A DNA stretch of 64,000 nucleotides from Heterotrichella gracilis (Eukaryota; Sar; Xanthophyceae; Tribonematales; Xanthonemataceae). The notes under the pieces are model-generated. The model was not told the DNA's origin. It searched no databases and saw nothing but the letters and a program-made list of their open reading frames with translations. This document shows positions 33,242 to 44,063 of the stretch, one piece after another. Made by a program: the position numbers and the translations under genes. Each line of letters begins with the position of its first letter. The first letter of the stretch is position 1. The stretch spans positions 1 through 64,000 of the forward strand of contig JAULBX010000004.1 in the NCBI GenBank assembly GCA_032358255.1, in the 5' to 3' direction.

Positions 33242-34985
33242 GGCTGGGCCACTGGAGGGCGGGTGCTGGGGCTACATGTGGGGGCTGCTGCTGGGCTGCC
33301 TTGGGAGGGGTTCCCAACCTGGGTGCCACCCCTGAAGCAGGGGAACATTTTGGTGAGGGCTCAGGTGCCAAAGACTTGTGGTGATCAAGTGCAGAGGATC
33401 AGGTTGTGAGGATAAGTCAGGTTCCAGCACCAGCTGATAAAAGGTAAACCCACGATTGGGAGGCTGGCCACGGCACCTGCAGCAAACACCCATGTACACT
33501 GTGTCCAACAACGAGCATTGCACTGCTGTGCTGCCGAGAGTGTAGGGTGCACACTACGAATTGTACAGCACACCATACCACTATCTTGCACTCGAGACGC
33601 AACCACAAGCACTGCTTGCTCACAGCCAACGTATACAGCCCCTCCTCAGGTTGAGACCCCTCGATCCATCTTGGGGTGCCAAAAATAACATACAACTCGG
33701 TGAAGCAATACAATGTAGGTGAAGCAAGAGGGCAGGATCGCAGCCCAACTCTACCTATTGCATTTAAGTGGGTAATTCATCAAAGCTTCTACTGAACGGC
33801 ACGCATTTTGCCATCCTATCGAGCATGCATGAACCGGGACAATGTCCACTGCTCCTTGAGGCATACCTCTCGGGTGACCAGATATATCGCCCTCCACGCC
33901 AAGTCGAGCCCAAGTTGTACCACGCCGGTTTGCTTTGGTTCCACTGAGCTTAGGTACGTTGCTGATCTAGGACTGTGTCGTGCACCCGAGCACCACACCC
34001 GCCAATTACCCGGTGATAGTGTGCACCAACTCACAAGGGCAAGTATCTGTCGATACGGTGTCAGTTGGTGGAGGGCACGCACTGTTTTTATGTCACAATA
34101 ACCCTGTCACAGGGCCTGTGTTAAAAGCATGTACGTGCCCAATTGGAGTCGTCAGGTGAGCGTCACCGTTCAACTCTTTCTTCCCCCTTGCAGTTTTCCT
34201 AGTTGGAGTTTTTAATATAATCTTTTCACACAATTTTGACCGTGACTGTCAAATAAATCTTGTAAATCTTGTTTGTAAATCTTGTAATTTAAAGTTGAGA
34301 AAAACACACGGGAAAACCCCCGTTGGGACAAGTCCACTGCGTCATTTGTCCCCTTTGATGCTTGCATTGATGCAACTCCCCCTTTCGAACCCCTTGCAGA
34401 AGTTGGCGCTAGCGGTTCAGACACTGAAAAAGGCCTGATACACACATAATGACTGGTACCACACAGAAGAAGGAAGAAATAGGACGCCCCACAATACTGG
34501 CTGCACACCACTTGTTTATAACGTTTGAAAATCACACACAGGCAGCAACCAGTGGAACATGGCGTGGACATAGCACCTTAGCAAAGCCCCATAAATTAAT
34601 GTCTGTCACTGTAGGCAGTACCATGGGGGGGCTCAGCAACCAACCAGGCTGTGGTCATGCGGGCGCAAAGTCCCCACACAAAGCCCAACCCTTGACAAGC
34701 GTGAGTGCAGTGCCGTTTTCAAGGGAAACAAGAAAGGCTGCCTTTTGTAATTGCGCCAGCAGTCAACTGACAGCAGACATAATACTTTAATAGCAGAGCG
34801 GCAATGCGGCTGCTCAGATAAAACAGAAGAAAAAAAACCGCAATACGAACTAGAAGAAAGCATACCTCACCCGTTCCGTTCACGCGTTGACCCAAAGCGC
34901 ACTTTGAGGTCAGGACTATAGCTATAAGTATAGCCCTAGAAGCTCATTGGATAAGTTGCCAGTGGAACACCTGCATCAGCTGGTG
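33242..34985. other. Intergenic region, SAPS gene / GT61-like gene
   Basis: No gene is recognised. It must contain the GT61-like promoter at the left end and the SAPS-gene 3' untranslated region at the right end. No RNA gene or transposon coding sequence is seen. Confidence 0.5.
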
Positions 34986-37900
34986 CTAGCGTTTGGTGGG
35001 TGTCAACCCATCCCGTGTGGATTGCTCCTGAGGCGGAGGCGGCCCCACCATCCCCTCCGCCCACATCAGGCTCGGCGCAAACCCTAGAGGGTCCTTCTGG
35101 TCCTCCGCTTCCAAAGGCTGCCCCCAGTTGATCACGGGGGAGTCCTCAAACCCATGCGGGGGGAGGGGAACAATCGGCTCATCACGCACCACCCCCGCCC
35201 AATACGCCGAGGACCGCGGCATGCCCCGCCTAGCGCTCTCCCCGCGGAATCTCCCATCCCCGCCAAGCCTGCCTCCATCCCAGGGCTGCATCCCAGGGCT
35301 AAGTGACATGTGCTGGCCCCCGCCCCATTGCTGCCCAGGGGAGGAACCCACCTCCCCCCCGTTTTCGGGCCACGCCAGGGGCCACTGCATGGGGATGGAG
35401 GGCGACAGGTCCTGCATCCCGGGGCTGTTGGCAAGGGAATTGTACACATCCTCCAGCATGGAGTTCATGTCATCCACCATGAGACCCGCGTTGCTTTTGG
35501 GCTGGCGGCTGGGGATGGGACCGCACTGCCACTGGGATTGCTCTCCCTCCAACGCATCCAGGCCGCCGCCTGCACCGTCAAAGCGTGACCACACGGGGCA
35601 GGCCTGCGCAAGGTACCACGAAGGGTCAGGAGGTGGTCAAAAGGGCTTACCAGCGGCGTGGCACCACCAAGGAGAGGAAAGGAGGTACGGTATTCCGGCT
35701 TTCTGCAGGCACTAGGGGTACACAGGTGTGCAGCTAGACCACATGGCGGACAACACCGGCAATTCCTTCATCTTGCCACCAATCATGCCCCACACCACAC
35801 CCCATAATCACATGGTTTTGCCCTTTGATGGTACCCAGTGGCATGCACATGCAGCGCACCGCAGGCGCCGATGGGTCCTGCAAACCTGATTTGAGAGCAC
35901 CCACCTGGAGGCATCGCTGTGCGGCTTGCAGCACCGGGCCCTGGCTGGGGTTGCGGCTCAGGCGGCGCAGGTGGCGCGCCATGTCGATCACAAAGCCGGC
36001 GTTGGCGGGGCGGTGGCAGGAGGGGTTGCCCACGAAGGACGAGCCTGCGAGAGGGGGGCAAGGGGTGACTCAAATGAGAAGTACTGCTACAGACATTTTC
36101 CTTTTTTCATCAGTAGTTCACTTTTTCTTTCCTTTCAATTTTATTGTTTGCGCCAGTGACATGAGTGCTCTGTGTGCAGTGCATGTGGAGGTTTGGGGTG
36201 TGCAAGGATGGGCCTGTATGCGACCAGGATGGAGGGAGGCCAATGTCAGCGACATCGAGGTGTGTGCTCACCATGTGGAGCGGGAGAAAAGCGGGACCAT
36301 TGCGGGCGCATGTGTGCATGGGCACCAATATGTGGCGGAAGAGTGGGTGGGCTTTAGATGCTGCCACTTATGGGTGGCTGTGGATCTTGCCAATGGGTGG
36401 CCATGCAATGACTAGTCACCCACCTATGTTGGCCACGGCATGCTGCAAAGTCATCCCCTCATTGACACCAGTGCTGCATTCCCCTTGCACACCAACAGTG
36501 CAGCTCCCCCCTGGGTCTCCAGCCACAGGCGAATCAGCGCCACCTGCGCTTGCCGCTGCAGGCGAAACCTCCTCTCCATTGGAGCCTGCCTCCCCTGGCC
36601 CCGCATCAGACCCTAGCTGGGGTGTGATCCCTGCTAGGGTCTCCTCCGAGAGGGAGGTAACCACCCCAGTGGCGGCGCACTGCGGCGTCAGGGGACCAAT
36701 ATTGGCCCCACCGTTGCCCCCTTGGCATGCCCCAAAATTCATACCACCGTTGCCCCCCTGGCAGGCCCCATTCCACTGCTGGTGCTGCGGCTGCGCAACC
36801 TCTGCGCAGCACGTTTCAGCTGGCGCCGCCCTCCCCATTTCACCCGCCATCCCCACATCCGCTTCCCCCCTTGGCTGCAGCGAGGCCAACACCAGCGGCA
36901 GCAAGGAGGACTCGCCTGGCGCCGCCCTCCCCGTTCCACCCCCCACACCACCATTCTCCCCCCTGGGGCGCAGCAAGGGCATCACCAGGGGCAGCCAGCA
37001 GTGGTTGGGGCTGTCAAGGGTGTAGCTCACCACGCGCGCCACGCAGCAGTGGAGGATGTTATTCGAAGGGGAGGAGAGCGCCAGCGCCACCAGGCGGGGG
37101 ACCACCTGCTCCCCCGCCAGCATGGCCCCCACCGGTGGCTGGTGGGTGCACAGTAGGGACTCAACCAACCGCGCAAGGGCCAAGGTGGTGCGCCCCACAG
37201 CCGCCTGCGGGGGGTGGGGGTGGATGGGGGGTTGAGGGGGAGTGGTGCGCCCATGGGGTAGCCGTGGAACAACATGGCATACTTGTCGTATGCGTATGAA
37301 TCCTCTACCATCGGCAGCGGTATGCTGGCCACTTGATGAGAGCCGCCCATGTCACCAAGCTCTGCTCAACCCCTCTCTCCCAGTACAATGCACAATACCA
37401 TGACTGCTACTTGACCTTCCACAAGCTCATGAGAGCCCATTTGTGAGTGCAAATTGGAGGCTTCCGGTGCACACAAAAAGTAATGATTTTGGGGGAATAT
37501 GACCATGTGTAGATGCTAGATTGTCAGAGGGCTCACTGGCCTATGCCACACCTGCTGGCGTGTGTCTGAGAGCGCGCCAGGTGGCAGCGGTGGCAGCAGC
37601 GATGCCAGCAGATGGGAAGCAGTCAGCACATCGCAAGCCAGGGGGCCCAAGGGGAGCGGGGCGCCATGCACCTGATCGCGGCGTTGCTGCAGGGAGGGGG
37701 GCAGATAAACATGTTATCTTATTTTTTACTAAATGTGCTTTTCATAAGATAAGCCCAATGTTGGGGTTGTAAGTGCGGGGTTGCAATAAACAATAGGTCG
37801 CAGTGGTACTGGCCCACAAGCGGAGGGGAACAGTTGCAACACAACTTGGTACATGGGACAACCAAGGAGGCCATCCACAAACTCCGTGCAGTGGCATTGC

Positions 37901-40314
37901 AATGTGCGCTGCAGCCTGTGCGCAGCAGCAGCACAAGGGGGCGGAGTTGGGGTTCACCTGCTGCAGCGACACCTCTGCCTGCAAGCCTGCGCTCAGGTTC
38001 TCGAGCTTGGTGGCCAGGCTGTTCCTCCCCTTGCGCCCCGCGGCCACATCCCTGGCCACCTGCGCACCACCCCATGCAACCTCAATGACCACCTCCAAGA
38101 TATACAGGCACCCGCCAGGGGGAAATCCAAGAATTCATCCAGATGGCAGCTTCAACGGTGCACCCATTGCCCATTCACCCATCCACCACCCACCCACCCC
38201 ATCCCTCACTACCCACCACCCTAGCCAGGCCATGAGCGCCGCAGTCACATGAGGGTCCAAACACACCCCTCCTCAAAACACCCACACCACCAGTCGCACC
38301 ACCACCACTTCCACCAGCCACCCACCTCCTCCCAGAACTCGGCACCTAGCGCCTCCGGCTGCGGGCTGGTGTCCCCAGCAAGGGCTGCAAGGTGGTCGAC
38401 AGGGAGGGATACGATGGGGCCATCCGCAGGGGGGTCGTAGGCGGGGGGTTCTCCTCCCTGCGAGGGTGGGAGGGGCCAAATGTCAAGGCATGGGTGTGCA
38501 GCCATGGGGCAACAGCGGGGCTCACGTGACCCACCAGGACCTTGCACAGTGCAGGTTTAAATATTGATTCAAACCTTGACACAGCTGCTTGTGGAAGGCT
38601 GCCTGTACCGCCTTTTCTTGCAATTGCAGATGTACGTGCAGACGTAGGTGTCAAGGACTTTAGTAACTTGACACCTGTAGACTTTCATGTTACAAGGGTA
38701 CATTGTGGATTGACTGCAACTGTTCCCCCGCCCCGCACCTGCAGCTCGAAACCCTCGGCTAGGTTCTCATCAAACTGCTCCATGAGGTTGCCCAGCGCAG
38801 TCTTCCACCAGTCGCCAATCTCGCGCGTGGCGGTGGCAAGCTCGGACTTGAGGTCGTACACGCGCTTGCGCAGCGCCTGGTTCTCGCACCGCTTGTCCTG
38901 CAGGGTTTGGGGTTTAACGGTCAGGGTTTGGGGTTTAGGGTCAAGGGCTTGCGCAGGCGCCTGGTTCTCGCATTACTGGGGTTTAAGGGTCTGGGTTTGG
39001 GGTTTAGGGTCAAGGGCCTGCGCAGCGCCTGGTTCTCGTACCGCTTGTCCTGCCAGGGTTTGGGGTTTAGGGTTTATGACTGCAAGCGTGATTATGATTA
39101 TGACTGGTCCCACACCCTAAAGCAAAACCAGGGGAGAACCAGGTGTGTACAAGGCTGACTCTGAAGCGTGCGCACGCGGCAGCGCAGAGCATCGTTGGCT
39201 GGAATGTATGCAACTCACCACCGCATTAGCTACCCGAAAACGCAAATACAGAAAGTTAAAAAGTAAGCAATGCATGAATATTTCTGTCAGGTTTTGAAAT
39301 GAACAGTTTTCCAAAACACCCAGCATACCTGCAGCCATTGCGACGCGGCCTCGCACACCTCCCTGGCCTCAGCGCACACCCGCTCCTTTTCTGCCTGGTC
39401 CCGCTCAGCCTGGCGCGCCATCTCCAAACGCTCGCGCGAAACCTCCTCCAGGCGCCGCTGAAGGCGCAGCTGCTGCTTGTCTACCTGGGAAAATGTATGT
39501 TTGGTCGAGGTGAGTGGATGCAATGAACGGGAATTGGCAACGGGTTACAATACCAAAGATTGGTGATAAACAGCGCAGGCATTATTGCTGGGACACGTGT
39601 AACCAACTAACAAACCACCTGGTGCATGCAGCCCTTGCTGCGCTTCAGCTGCTCCCCGCAGGCACCTTTTGTTTTAGGGTTTAGGGTATAAGGGTTTAGG
39701 GTGCCCACCTGGCGTTTAAGCTGGTGCACGCATCCCTCGCTGCGCTTCAGTTGCTCCCGCAGGCACCAGTTGTCCTGTCGCAGCTGCTGGAGCAGCGCCG
39801 AGGTGTCCCCAGGGGCCGCGATGGGGACGGGGACAAGGGGGAGGCTGGAGGGCGAGGGCGTGGGGAGGGAGGTGGGTGGCGAGGGGTGCGCGGGGTGGCG
39901 TGGGGGCCGCGGCGGTCCCGGGGAGGGCTGCAATGCGATCCCCATGGAGATGGGGAGGTTGAGGTTGGAGTATGGTAGGGTGGCTGCTGCTGGCTTGTTT
40001 TTGCCGTTGAAGGGTAATTCCGGTGCTGCAGGGGGTGGGAGGCCGCGGCTGGTGGGTGGCTGGGTGCAGGTGAGGGGGGGTGGGCTGGTGGGGGGTGTGG
40101 CCTGGTGGAGGATGGGGATGGCGCCGCTGCAGACGGTGTTGGTGCCGTTGGGGGTGGTTATTGGGGGCAGGAAGGGGGGGCTGATAAAGTCGCCTTCCTC
40201 GGGGGAGGATGCGCCTGGGGGTGTGGCCACTTTCTGCTTTTTACAGCTGGGCTCTGCATCGGGCTGTGGGGAGCGAGGCGGGGAGGACCCTGTAGGGTAT
40301 TGGTCGTCCTCCAT
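34986..40314 (-). CDS. SAPS-domain protein, PP6 regulatory-subunit-like
   Basis: Nine exons (40314-39709, 39484-39329, 38897-38739, 38457-38326, about 38059-37955, 37686-37552, 37204-36424, 36044-35905, 35603-34986) give about 943 aa. Residues 1 to about 175 are Pro-rich with a basic K-K-Q-K. Residues 175-305 are predicted coiled coil (L-L-Q-Q-L-R-Q-D-N, then a long E/R/Q heptad stretch in exon 2). The later exons resemble the SAPS helical repeat: A-C-D-V-L-T-A-S-H-L-L-A-S-L-L; T-L-A-L-A-R-L-V-E-S-L-L-x-T-H-Q-P-P-V; S-P-S-N-N-I-L-H-C-C-V-A-R-V-V. SAPS proteins target Sit4/PP6 phosphatase. The N-terminal coiled coil and a roughly 170-residue Gly/Pro insertion in exon 7 are atypical. The exon-5 acceptor is uncertain (38059 or 38092, same phase). 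Two fused gene predictions cannot be excluded, but every junction keeps phase. Confidence 0.6.
38885..39060 (-). repeat. SAPS-gene exon 3 start, three copies separated by TTTAGGG-like tracts
   Basis: GCGCAGCGCCTGGTTCTCGC and neighbours occur in the exon (38865-38897) and again at 38950-38976 and 39018-39055. Each copy is separated by repeated GGTTTGGGGTTTAGGGTCA-type sequence. Confidence 0.92.
39620..39770 (-). repeat. SAPS-gene exon 1 end duplicated around TTTAGGG tract
   Basis: The segment CTGCGCTTCAG(C/T)TGCTCCC with CGCAGGCACC at 39637-39666 repeats exon-1 sequence at 39740-39769. The spacer (39670-39701) contains TTTTAGGGTTTAGGG and AAGGGTTTAGGG. Confidence 0.92.
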
Positions 40315-41880
40315 TGCTCAGCTGGCAGGCTGTCAGGGGCCCTAGGGAGGGCACAAGGAGGCTAGGGTCAGGCAAGGGTATGGGTACTGGGGATAAGGGC
40401 AGAGATATTGGGTTAACAACAGTTGGGTTTGGGAAGGTTGTGCTATGCCGGACTGGTCTAGAAAGCCAGCAGGTTCAGCAGGAAAGCCCTTCGCATAGGG
40501 GCGACACATATGCATGCATGCTGACACAGCCTCCAGTTCAAACGCCAGGTAACGCCATCCGACAACTAATGGCTCAAAACTCAGTGGTGGTCTGCAACCC
40601 GCATCGTCTACGCACGCCTTGCTCTAAGTGCAGTTTGCTGGTCCAAAGGGCACGTTTGGACGCAGGCATGCGGTTGCATCGATGGTGAGCTCATGCCTGC
40701 ACCACGGCCTTTATGCACGGTGCCATCACGTTACTTCGTGCCTGATAGTTGAAACACCACCTATCTACTTAAACGACCGGCTCGTAACGTGGGTTTGCTC
40801 CTTGGGCGAGAACAGGCGACTGGTTTACGTTATACATCCCACCCCGTTCCACACGATAGGGGGCTGTCCACATGCAGCAAAGCAACGCCCTTTCCGCGAC
40901 TCCCGACACAACCCACCTGCCCTTTAGCAAGCTCCTTTACCATCCCGCATTCTGCGGCCTGTGAAGCTTGGCGAAAAGAGAACTGCGTTTGCAGTGACGA
41001 GTCGCATGCATGCATTACCCCGCTGACCTCTGTTGCAAAACTGGGCACTAAGTGCGGCAACTCGCAACCCTGTCTGTTCAACTACCCTCGCTACACGAAG
41101 TACCGGCATGGGTTAGTCAACGGACACAGCGCCTACGAAGCATACTCACGAAATAGTACACACCTCAGCTCTTTTTGTGACTCCTTGTTGGAAAATTCTG
41201 GCCTCTCGGCCAAGACTTTTTCGTCCCCGTAACGTTATCACAGTTAAATCCACCCTGATGGGTTCATGCCTAGGGCTCAGCTTTAGCACATTAGCTGACA
41301 GCAGGGCTTGCAAAGATTGGCTTGAACACATTGCAACTCAAATGTGTGTGTATTTTGCACAAGCACTTCGTGCACGAATATCCTGTGATTTTATAACCTT
41401 TGCGCCATGCCAGCACACAGGCACACCGAAGTCTGAAAAAGATAGTGGGCGCATCCCAATTGATGCAAACCAAACATACTACGTTGCAAGCTATGAATCA
41501 CTGGAGCGTCCACACTCGGAGTGTGCAGACACCAGCCTGTGGTGCACATGCCTGTGACGCACTCTGAAACCCTAAAACCCTACTGTATAAGCGCTATTCA
41601 TGCTTGAAACCCACTGTAGTGTATACATTTAAACCCTGCCTAAGCCTTCAATCCTACACTACTCGTACTCCTAAATTGATCAGCTTGTGTGTAACGTGAT
41701 GTACGTTTAGGTTGAAGTATAAAAAACCACATTGTTGTGTGTTATCATCTGGAAACCGCTCTGTATTTGATACACTCAGCTCCCCGTCTGTGTCCAGACA
41801 TGCATCTGCATATTGGAATATATCATCTTGTTTTCTGTATGACTAGCACTCCAATCAATATCAATTTGTTTTCTGTATCT

Positions 41881-41884
<4 letters not shown>
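40315..41884. other. Promoter and intergenic DNA upstream of the SAPS gene
   Basis: No gene is recognised. Open frames here lack family resemblance and splice context. The region becomes AT-richer to the right. Confidence 0.5.

Positions 41885-41923
<39 letters not shown>
41885..41923. repeat. (AT)n microsatellite
   Basis: An uninterrupted run of about 19 AT units lies at the left edge of the duplicated HAD segment. It is absent at the matching edge of the other copy near 49200. Confidence 0.97.
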
Positions 41924-41925
<2 letters not shown>

Positions 41926-42154
41926 AATATAGTCACGACGATGTCAAGCAACTAGTATGTATACGATAACAGTCAAGTGTGAAGTCATACTCCTGATGCT
42001 ATGGCATGCTAGGCTAACTTTAAACAAAAGGGCGGTCCATTCCTGCTTTGTCTGCACGGCCTATTTTGTACCTTGTCCTAGTGAAGCGGAAACACCTCTA
42101 ATCACGGAGAACAACAGTGATATCTCGCAAAGCTATCATGCCATGCGGTGCACC

Positions 42155-43241
42155 TCAACCACGTGCCGCTGCCCTGCACTCCGCATGCACTGGCACCCCT
42201 TGGGCCGCCCTGCCCCTGCGTGCCAGGCTGCGCACCAACTCCCCCCACCACGCCGCACTCAGCCCCTCCAACCCGTCCACCTTCATTGCGCTGAACCCGC
42301 CCGCCACCGCCCGGTCAACGTTTTTGGCATTGTCATCCACCAGCATCACCTCCCAGGGACTCAGAGGAGCATGGCCACGCTCCCTGCCATGTGACTCTTG
42401 CCAAGGGTTGTCCTTGGCTGAGCCTGTGCCTGCTAATACCCCCCCACGTGCCAGGACTGGCTGGCCAGGCATGACCTCCCCCCTGCTCCTGGCATCGATG
42501 TCGCCGCCGCTGGAGGAGGAGGGCGGCGGGGTCTGAGGTGCATTGTGAGGCAGTACCTGCGCAGCCTCCAGTACCTGCTCCAGCCACAGGTTCTTTTTGA
42601 ACACGTAGGGGGCCCTCTGCCACGAGTGCCTAAAGCACCTGCAGTAGAAACGTAGAAATAAATATCTACGCAGCGTTGGTCAAGGAAGAGGAGTTAGTGG
42701 AGAAAAAGGCAATACTCTCATGTCCACTGTGTCCTCTACCCTATTTATCTGGTGCCCTCCTCATGGGATAATATTAATTAGTTGCAAATTGGTGATTGGC
42801 CCATGGCTGAATTCGAACAGGCAATCATTATAACTCACGAGCTTGGTGGGTTATCGCCTATTTAGAACCAGTTGTTGCCAGCCCACGTCATGCCCCCGTG
42901 TGTGGCATGGCTGGTGATCCACATGCGCTGGGACACTTGCCAAATGCCAATGTTGCAACCTGATGTGGTGCTGCGTAACGCTCCAATGGTGCGCACCGCC
43001 ACCACACACATCCCAGCCACCCACTCACATGACTCTGTGCAGCGGCAGCGCGTCGCCAAACAGCGTCTTTACCACCCTCTTCACGTAGCGCCGCGAGGCA
43101 AAGGACGCCTCCCACACCTGGCACCCCGCGGCGGCAGCAGCAGCCTGCAGCGCTTGCAGGAAGGCTGCGTTGGGGGCCAGGCGGAAGATCAAGTGGCGCT
43201 CCAGGGTGCGCCCTGCCTCGTCATCTGGCCGCAGGTTCCAG
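42155..43241 (-). pseudogene. Truncated HAD phosphatase copy lacking the motif I exons
   Basis: Two exons, 43241-43029 and 42638-42155, are open, keep the splice phases of the full copy and retain the terminal acidic HAD motif M-L-V-D-D-N-A-x-N-V-D-R-A. No counterpart of the upstream exons with D-I-D-D-T lies between here and the next gene. Without that Asp motif a HAD enzyme cannot work, so this is probably a 5'-truncated pseudogene made by the segmental duplication. Because the frame is intact it may be young or transcribed from a new promoter. Its intron (42639-43028) is about 130 bases longer than the same intron in the full copy, from insertion of element-like DNA at 42650-42850. Confidence 0.75.
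42650..42770 (-). mobile_element. Second copy of the candidate introner-like element
   Basis: In coding sense it carries ACAGTGGACA, CTCTTCCTTGACCAAC and GCTGCGTAGAT in the same order as the GT61-like intron at 32981-33121. It lies next to the acceptor of exon 4 of the truncated HAD copy and is missing from the corresponding intron of the full copy (49920-50179). It therefore inserted after the duplication, or was lost from the other copy. Confidence 0.55.
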
Positions 43242-43601
43242 CTGGGGAAGGAGAGCATGGCAGGGGATCAGCAAGCCAGCAGGGGATCCGCACGCCAGCA
43301 TATGTGCTAGTAAGGTCGTGCTAGTATGTGATTCTTTGGTAAGCAGGTGCAGTAGGCCTCCCTATACTCCCTATTTAGAGGATGTGTGGATTCCATTCCC
43401 TGCAGACTTGCTTGCTCATGGTGTTTAGTGAACAAAGCCGTTGCTTACTTATCACAGTCACGGCTGTGACTCCCCGTCTGTCTGTCACAGATGCATGCAT
43501 GCATACAAGCACAGCATCTTTTTCTAGTAGCATGCTTCTACCATCAAACAAAGTATGACCCGTAGTATGACCCAAAAAGCACAGTATCATTTTTCTGTGT
43601 C

Positions 43602-43856
43602 TCATAAACCATGAGAACTACTTTCCCTTGCACTATTGTACAGCTCGTGCAATCCGGTCAGTTGCAACACCTTGTTCTGTGCTAAGTTGTGCCCACTACC
43701 AGATACCGCTGCCCCCGCCTGCACTGGCACCTCTGCGCCGCCATGCCCCTGCGCACCAGCACCCCCCCATACCCCTATATTCAGACCCTCCACCTCATTC
43801 ACCTCCATGGTGCACCGCAGTGGGGCAAAGTCCAACAAGCGGCTGACCAGTGCCAA
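43602..43856 (-). pseudogene. Degenerate third HAD C-terminal fragment
   Basis: The reading M-E-V-N-E-V-E-G-L followed by a G/A-rich stretch and E-V-P-V-Q-A matches A-L-E-V-N-E-V-E-G-L-S-A-A-W-W and G-V-P-V-H-A of the full HAD copy. The flank TGTGCCCACTAC is shared too. The HAD aspartate motif is not present. This is a decayed partial copy of the last exon. Confidence 0.6.
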
Positions 43857-44063
43857 TGGGATGCCATGCCGCTCAACAAATGCCGCTCAACAACCCCCAC
43901 GCTGAGCCGTGTGCTGTTCTGTTCGACAAGCATCTGCGTTGCCTAGTGAAACCACTCCTCTTCGCGCGCTGTCGCTGCAAGGCTAGCTGGGTAGTGGAGC
44001 ACACAAAATTCGCACCATCACATGTGTACACTGCCACTGCGCGTGCGCCAGCGCTGCTGCGCC

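Larger units (their letters stand above)
41926..43270. repeat. Segmental duplication, left copy (HAD gene 3' half)
   Basis: This aligns with 49203-50420. Matches start in the 3' flank (TAGTCACGACGATGTCA in both; AAGTGTGAAGTCATAC in both), run through the last two HAD exons and end about 30 bases past the exon-3 acceptor (CATGGCAGGGGATCAGCAA in both). Confidence 0.9.

Noticed and set aside
40789-41560. Open frames upstream of the SAPS gene
   Set aside because: No family resemblance, no splice context, and composition like the surrounding intergenic DNA.
42785-42850. tRNA-like stretch on the minus strand (TGTTCGAATTC resembling a B box)
   Set aside because: The T-arm and acceptor do not pair properly and no clean cloverleaf can be drawn. 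It may be a decayed SINE in the inserted DNA, but it is not supportable as a tRNA gene.
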